A DNA stretch of 7,036 bases from an uncultured Faecalibacterium sp. (GTDB taxonomy: Bacteria; Bacillota; Clostridia; Oscillospirales; Ruminococcaceae): contig CALDLZ010000385.1 in assembly GCA_937915335.1 (NCBI GenBank), forward strand, positions 1 through 7,036. The letters run 5' to 3'. Shown here piece by piece: positions 4,683 through 7,036 of the stretch. How positions within the stretch are numbered: the stretch's first letter is position 1; the number at the start of each line of letters is the position of its first letter. The notes under the pieces are model-generated. The model was not told the DNA's origin. It saw only the letters and a list, made by a program, of their open reading frames with translations, and did no database searches. The position numbers were made by a program, and so were the translations under genes.

Positions 4683-5726
4683 ATGAAAATGATTTCGCGT
4701 CGTGACTTTATGAAGGCTTCTGCTGTTGTGGGTGCTGCTGGCGTTCTGACCGCCTGCGGCGGCTCTTCCAGCTCTACCGCTGCTTCTTCCACCGCCGCTT
4801 CTTCTGCAGCTGCTTCTTCCGCAGCCGCTACCGGCAGTGCAAACATCGGTGTCTGCATTTATCAGTTTGCTGATAACTTTATGACCCTGTACCGCACCGA
4901 TCTGGAAGAGTACCTGAAGGATATGGGCTATTCCGTCACCATCGTTGATGGTAAGAACGACCAGAATACCCAGACCGAGCAGATCAACACCTTCCTGCAG
5001 CAGGGTGTGGACGTTCTGGTCATCAACCCCGTCCAGACCACTTCCGCTCAGACCATCGTGGACACCATTTCTCCCTCCGGCACTCCTATCGTCTTCATCA
5101 ACCGTGAGCCCGATAAAGCAGTTCTGGATTCCTACGAGGGCAAGTGCTGCTACGTTGGTGCTGACGCACGTCAGTCCGGTACTTACCAGGGCGAGCTGAT
5201 CCTGGAGACCGAGACCCAAGGCGATATCAACAACGATGGCAAGATCACCTACATTATGTGCAAGGGCGACCCCGAGAACATCGACGCTCAGTACCGTACC
5301 GAGTATTCCATCAAGGCTCTGACCGATGCCGGCAAGGAAGTCGAGTGCCTGTACGAGTACCTGGATAACTGGGATCAGACCACCGCACAGCAGGACGTTG
5401 CAAATGCTCTGGCACAGTACGGCGACAAGATCGAGGTCGTCTTCTGCAACAACGATGCAATGGCTCTGGGTGCTCTGCAGTCCATCGAGCAGGCTGGCCG
5501 CACCGTCGGCACCGACATCTATCTGGTTGGTGTTGACGCACTGAAGGAAGCTGTCCAGAATGTTGTTGACGGCAAGATGACCGGTACTGTTCTGAACGAT
5601 GACGTTGGCCAGGCTACCAAGGCTGCCGAGGCTACTCAGCTGTACGTTGAGGGCAAGGATGTTGAGGAGTACTACTGGGTCGATTACGTCAAGGTTACCA
5701 CCGAGAATGCAGCTCAGTACCTCTAA
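4683..5726 (+). CDS. mglB: Galactose/methyl-galactoside-type ABC sugar-binding lipoprotein (MglB-like)
   Basis: A 347-residue extracellular receptor that should capture a hexose and deliver it to the MglA/MglC importer. Residues 5-11 (SRRDFMK) fit the twin-arginine motif, followed by a short apolar stretch and the lipobox LTAC with Cys25, so a membrane-anchored, perhaps Tat-exported, lipoprotein is predicted. A Ser/Ala/Thr-rich linker (26-53) precedes the type-1 periplasmic-binding fold. Alignment with E. coli MglB keeps the sugar contacts Asp64, Phe66, Asn140, Asp201, Arg205, Trp230, Asn257, Asp285 and Asn305; Asn199 stands where E. coli has His152. The calcium loop DINNDGKIT (181-189) keeps its acidic positions and Glu251, but Thr189 replaces Gln142. 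Placed ahead of mglA under its own promoter. Galactose or glucose is the likely ligand by family; the His change and the neighbouring glucuronidase leave room for another hexose derivative. Confidence 0.93.
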   Translation: MKMISRRDFMKASAVVGAAGVLTACGGSSSSTAASSTAASSAAASSAAATGSANIGVCIYQFADNFMTLYRTDLEEYLKDMGYSVTIVDGKNDQNTQTEQINTFLQQGVDVLVINPVQTTSAQTIVDTISPSGTPIVFINREPDKAVLDSYEGKCCYVGADARQSGTYQGELILETETQGDINNDGKITYIMCKGDPENIDAQYRTEYSIKALTDAGKEVECLYEYLDNWDQTTAQQDVANALAQYGDKIEVVFCNNDAMALGALQSIEQAGRTVGTDIYLVGVDALKEAVQNVVDGKMTGTVLNDDVGQATKAAEATQLYVEGKDVEEYYWVDYVKVTTENAAQYL

Positions 5727-5740
5727 TCTCAATTGCAAAA

Positions 5741-5768
5741 ACTCACGTCTGCAAGGTACGCAGTGAGT
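5741..5768 (+). other. Intercistronic hairpin 1 between mglB and mglA
   Basis: ACTCA (5741-5745) pairs with TGAGT (5764-5768) and CTGC (5749-5752) with GCAG (5760-5763) around AAGGTAC, leaving a 3-base bulge. It starts 14 bases after the mglB stop and is not followed by a T-tract. It could shield the mglB message 3' end from nucleases. Confidence 0.5.
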
Positions 5769-5793
5769 CCTATGGCTTTGTAAAAGCTTAAAA

Positions 5794-5837
5794 GCGCGTG
5801 CGTGCGAGAAAAAGTCTCCGCGCACGCGCATTGTTTT
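5794..5837 (+). terminator. Intercistronic GC-rich hairpin, probable attenuator between mglB and mglA
   Basis: GCGCGTGCG (5794-5802) pairs perfectly with CGCACGCGC (5821-5829). Inside, GAGA pairs with TCTC around AAAAG, separated from the main stem by a small internal loop. The 3' flank is ATTGTTTT, a weak T-tract, so partial termination is plausible. With hairpin 1 this would give more binding protein than ATPase, as usual for ABC importers. The mglB-mglA gap (164 bases) contains no promoter I can support, so mglA is probably read from the mglB promoter. Confidence 0.55.
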
Positions 5838-5890
5838 AGAAAGGGTTCCCCGCATAGTGTGCAGGTTGTAAGATAAGGAGGCTCTGCGGA

Positions 5891-7036
5891 ATGTCAGAAT
5901 ACCGTCTGGTAATGAAAGGCGTGGTTAAGACCTTCCCCGGCGTCAAAGCGCTGGACCACGCGCAGTTGGAGCTTCGCCCCGGCAAGGTCATGGCCCTGAT
6001 GGGCGAGAACGGTGCCGGTAAATCCACCTTGATGAAGTGCATGTTCGGCATTTACAAGATGGACGAGGGCGAGATCGAATACGAGGGAGAAAAGGTCGTT
6101 ATCGCAAACCCCCTGGATGCACTGAACCGCGGCATTGCCATGGTGCACCAGGAACTGCAGCCCATTCCGGCCCGTACCGTGGCCGAGAATATCTGGCTGG
6201 GCCGCTACCCCACCAAAAAGGCTGGCCCCATCACCATTGTGGACCACGCCAAAATGTATAAGGATACCGATGAGCTGCTGAAAAAGCTGCGCCTGGAGAT
6301 CAATTCCCACGCCAAGCTGGGCAGCTTGAGCATTGCTCAGATGCAGATGGTGGAAATCGCAAAGGCCGTTTCCGCAAACTGCAAAGTGCTGATTCTGGAC
6401 GAGCCCACCTCGTCCCTGACCGCGAACGAGGTCGAATCCCTGTTCCGCATCATGCGCGAACTGAGAGATCAGGGTGTCGCGTTGGTTTACATCAGCCACA
6501 AGATGGACGAGATCAAGGTCATCGCCGACGAGGTGACCATCATGCGTGATGGTCACTACATCGGCAAGTGGGATGTCGCCGATATGACCAAGGAGCAGAT
6601 CATCGCCAAGATGGTCGGTCGCGAGCTGTCGAACCTGTATCCCCCGCTGGAGAATCACCCCTCCGACGAAGTGATGATGAGGGTGGAGGACTTCACTTCC
6701 ATCCATCCCCGTTCCTTCCGCCACTGCAGCTTCGAGTTGAAGAAGGGCGAGATCCTGGGCGTGGCCGGTCTGGTGGGTGCCCAGCGTACCGAGCTGATGG
6801 AAGGCATCTTCGGCCTGCGTGCCCACACCTCCGGTAAGGTGTGGATCAAGGGCGAGGAAGTGGAGATCAAGCAGCCCCGCGACGCCATCAAGAAGAGTGT
6901 GGCGCTGCTGACCGAGGACCGCCGCGCCACCGGCATCATGGGCGTGCTGAGCGTGGCCGACAACATCTCCATTGCATCGCTGGATGCTCTGCGCAAGGGC
7001 CCCATCATGCTGGATGACAAGAAGATCCTGGATCTG
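5891..7036 (+). CDS. mglA: Galactose/methyl-galactoside-type ABC importer ATP-binding protein (MglA-like, first 382 residues)
   Basis: The ATPase that powers the sugar importer at the inner face of the membrane; family members carry two fused nucleotide-binding domains. Domain 1 shows Walker A GENGAGKST (38-46), Q-loop Gln87, the signature LSIAQMQM (146-153, a non-canonical LSGGQ that matches E. coli MglA LSVSQ), Walker B LILDEP (167-172) and the switch His203. Domain 2 starts near 262, with the degenerate Walker A GLVGAQRTE (293-301) and TEDRRATG (341-348), both typical of MglA, RbsA and XylG. Identity with E. coli MglA is high and continuous, including WLGRYPTK (102-109). About 125 residues are lost at the window edge. 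Start: ATG with AAGGAGG (5875-5881) 9 bases upstream. Membership of the sugar type (CUT2) is secure; galactose rather than ribose or xylose rests on the MglB neighbour. Confidence 0.95.
   Translation, partial: MSEYRLVMKGVVKTFPGVKALDHAQLELRPGKVMALMGENGAGKSTLMKCMFGIYKMDEGEIEYEGEKVVIANPLDALNRGIAMVHQELQPIPARTVAENIWLGRYPTKKAGPITIVDHAKMYKDTDELLKKLRLEINSHAKLGSLSIAQMQMVEIAKAVSANCKVLILDEPTSSLTANEVESLFRIMRELRDQGVALVYISHKMDEIKVIADEVTIMRDGHYIGKWDVADMTKEQIIAKMVGRELSNLYPPLENHPSDEVMMRVEDFTSIHPRSFRHCSFELKKGEILGVAGLVGAQRTELMEGIFGLRAHTSGKVWIKGEEVEIKQPRDAIKKSVALLTEDRRATGIMGVLSVADNISIASLDALRKGPIMLDDKKILDL

Noticed and set aside
4530..5855. A 441-codon minus-strand open frame opposite mglB
   Set aside because: Mirror of mglB. 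The apparent Leu/Val-rich repeats are complements of common codons.
5894..6826. A 310-codon minus-strand open frame opposite mglA
   Set aside because: Mirror of mglA, which shows all expected ATPase motifs in order.
1..7036. Mobile element, CRISPR array, tRNA or rRNA, or a novel defence system
   Set aside because: No spaced identical repeats, transposase, integrase, attachment duplication or RNA-gene folds were seen. All five genes have ordinary sugar-metabolism identities.

Overview
The window looks like chromosomal DNA from a Gram-positive gut bacterium of the Clostridia. Faecalibacterium or a close relative is my best guess, but no marker gene fixes it. The basis is GC-rich genes with strong AAGGAG ribosome sites, AT-rich intergenic DNA, a lipoprotein-type sugar-binding protein with an N-terminus of the style I recall from that group, and a Clostridia-type AraC regulator. 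All five genes concern carbohydrate uptake and breakdown. Four belong to well-known families, and I see no defence system, mobile element, CRISPR array or RNA gene.

Layout. (1) Positions 1-1166, minus strand: the N-terminal 388 residues of a beta-glucuronidase (GH2, GusA/UidA), cut by the window edge before its catalytic glutamates. (2) Positions 1167-1580: an AT-rich divergent control region. (3) Positions 1581-2969, plus strand: a GPH-family sugar:cation symporter that resembles the E. coli glucuronide carrier UidB, closed by a terminator. (4) Positions 3103-4305, plus strand: an AraC-family regulator, closed by a strong terminator. (5) Positions 4306-4682: a second regulatory region with a clear promoter and several dyads and repeats. 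(6) Positions 4683-5726 and 5891-7036, plus strand: the start of a galactose/methyl-galactoside ABC importer, with binding protein MglB, then intercistronic hairpins, then ATPase MglA, cut by the window edge. A permease gene (mglC) would be expected just downstream.

How they work together (inference). The symporter would bring in glucuronides, and the divergently transcribed glucuronidase would split them into glucuronate and aglycone. The AraC regulator sits directly upstream of the mgl genes and probably controls them and perhaps itself: a 20-base element near its own transcription start recurs, inverted, upstream of mglB with 16 of 20 identities. Similar 18-bp dyads and TGTACA-centred sites in both regulatory regions hint that the glucuronide and galactoside arms may share a regulator. 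The points most worth a second look are these regulatory elements, the Tat-type lipoprotein signal on MglB, the changed sugar-stacking and calcium-loop residues of MglB, and the long active-site loop of the glucuronidase.
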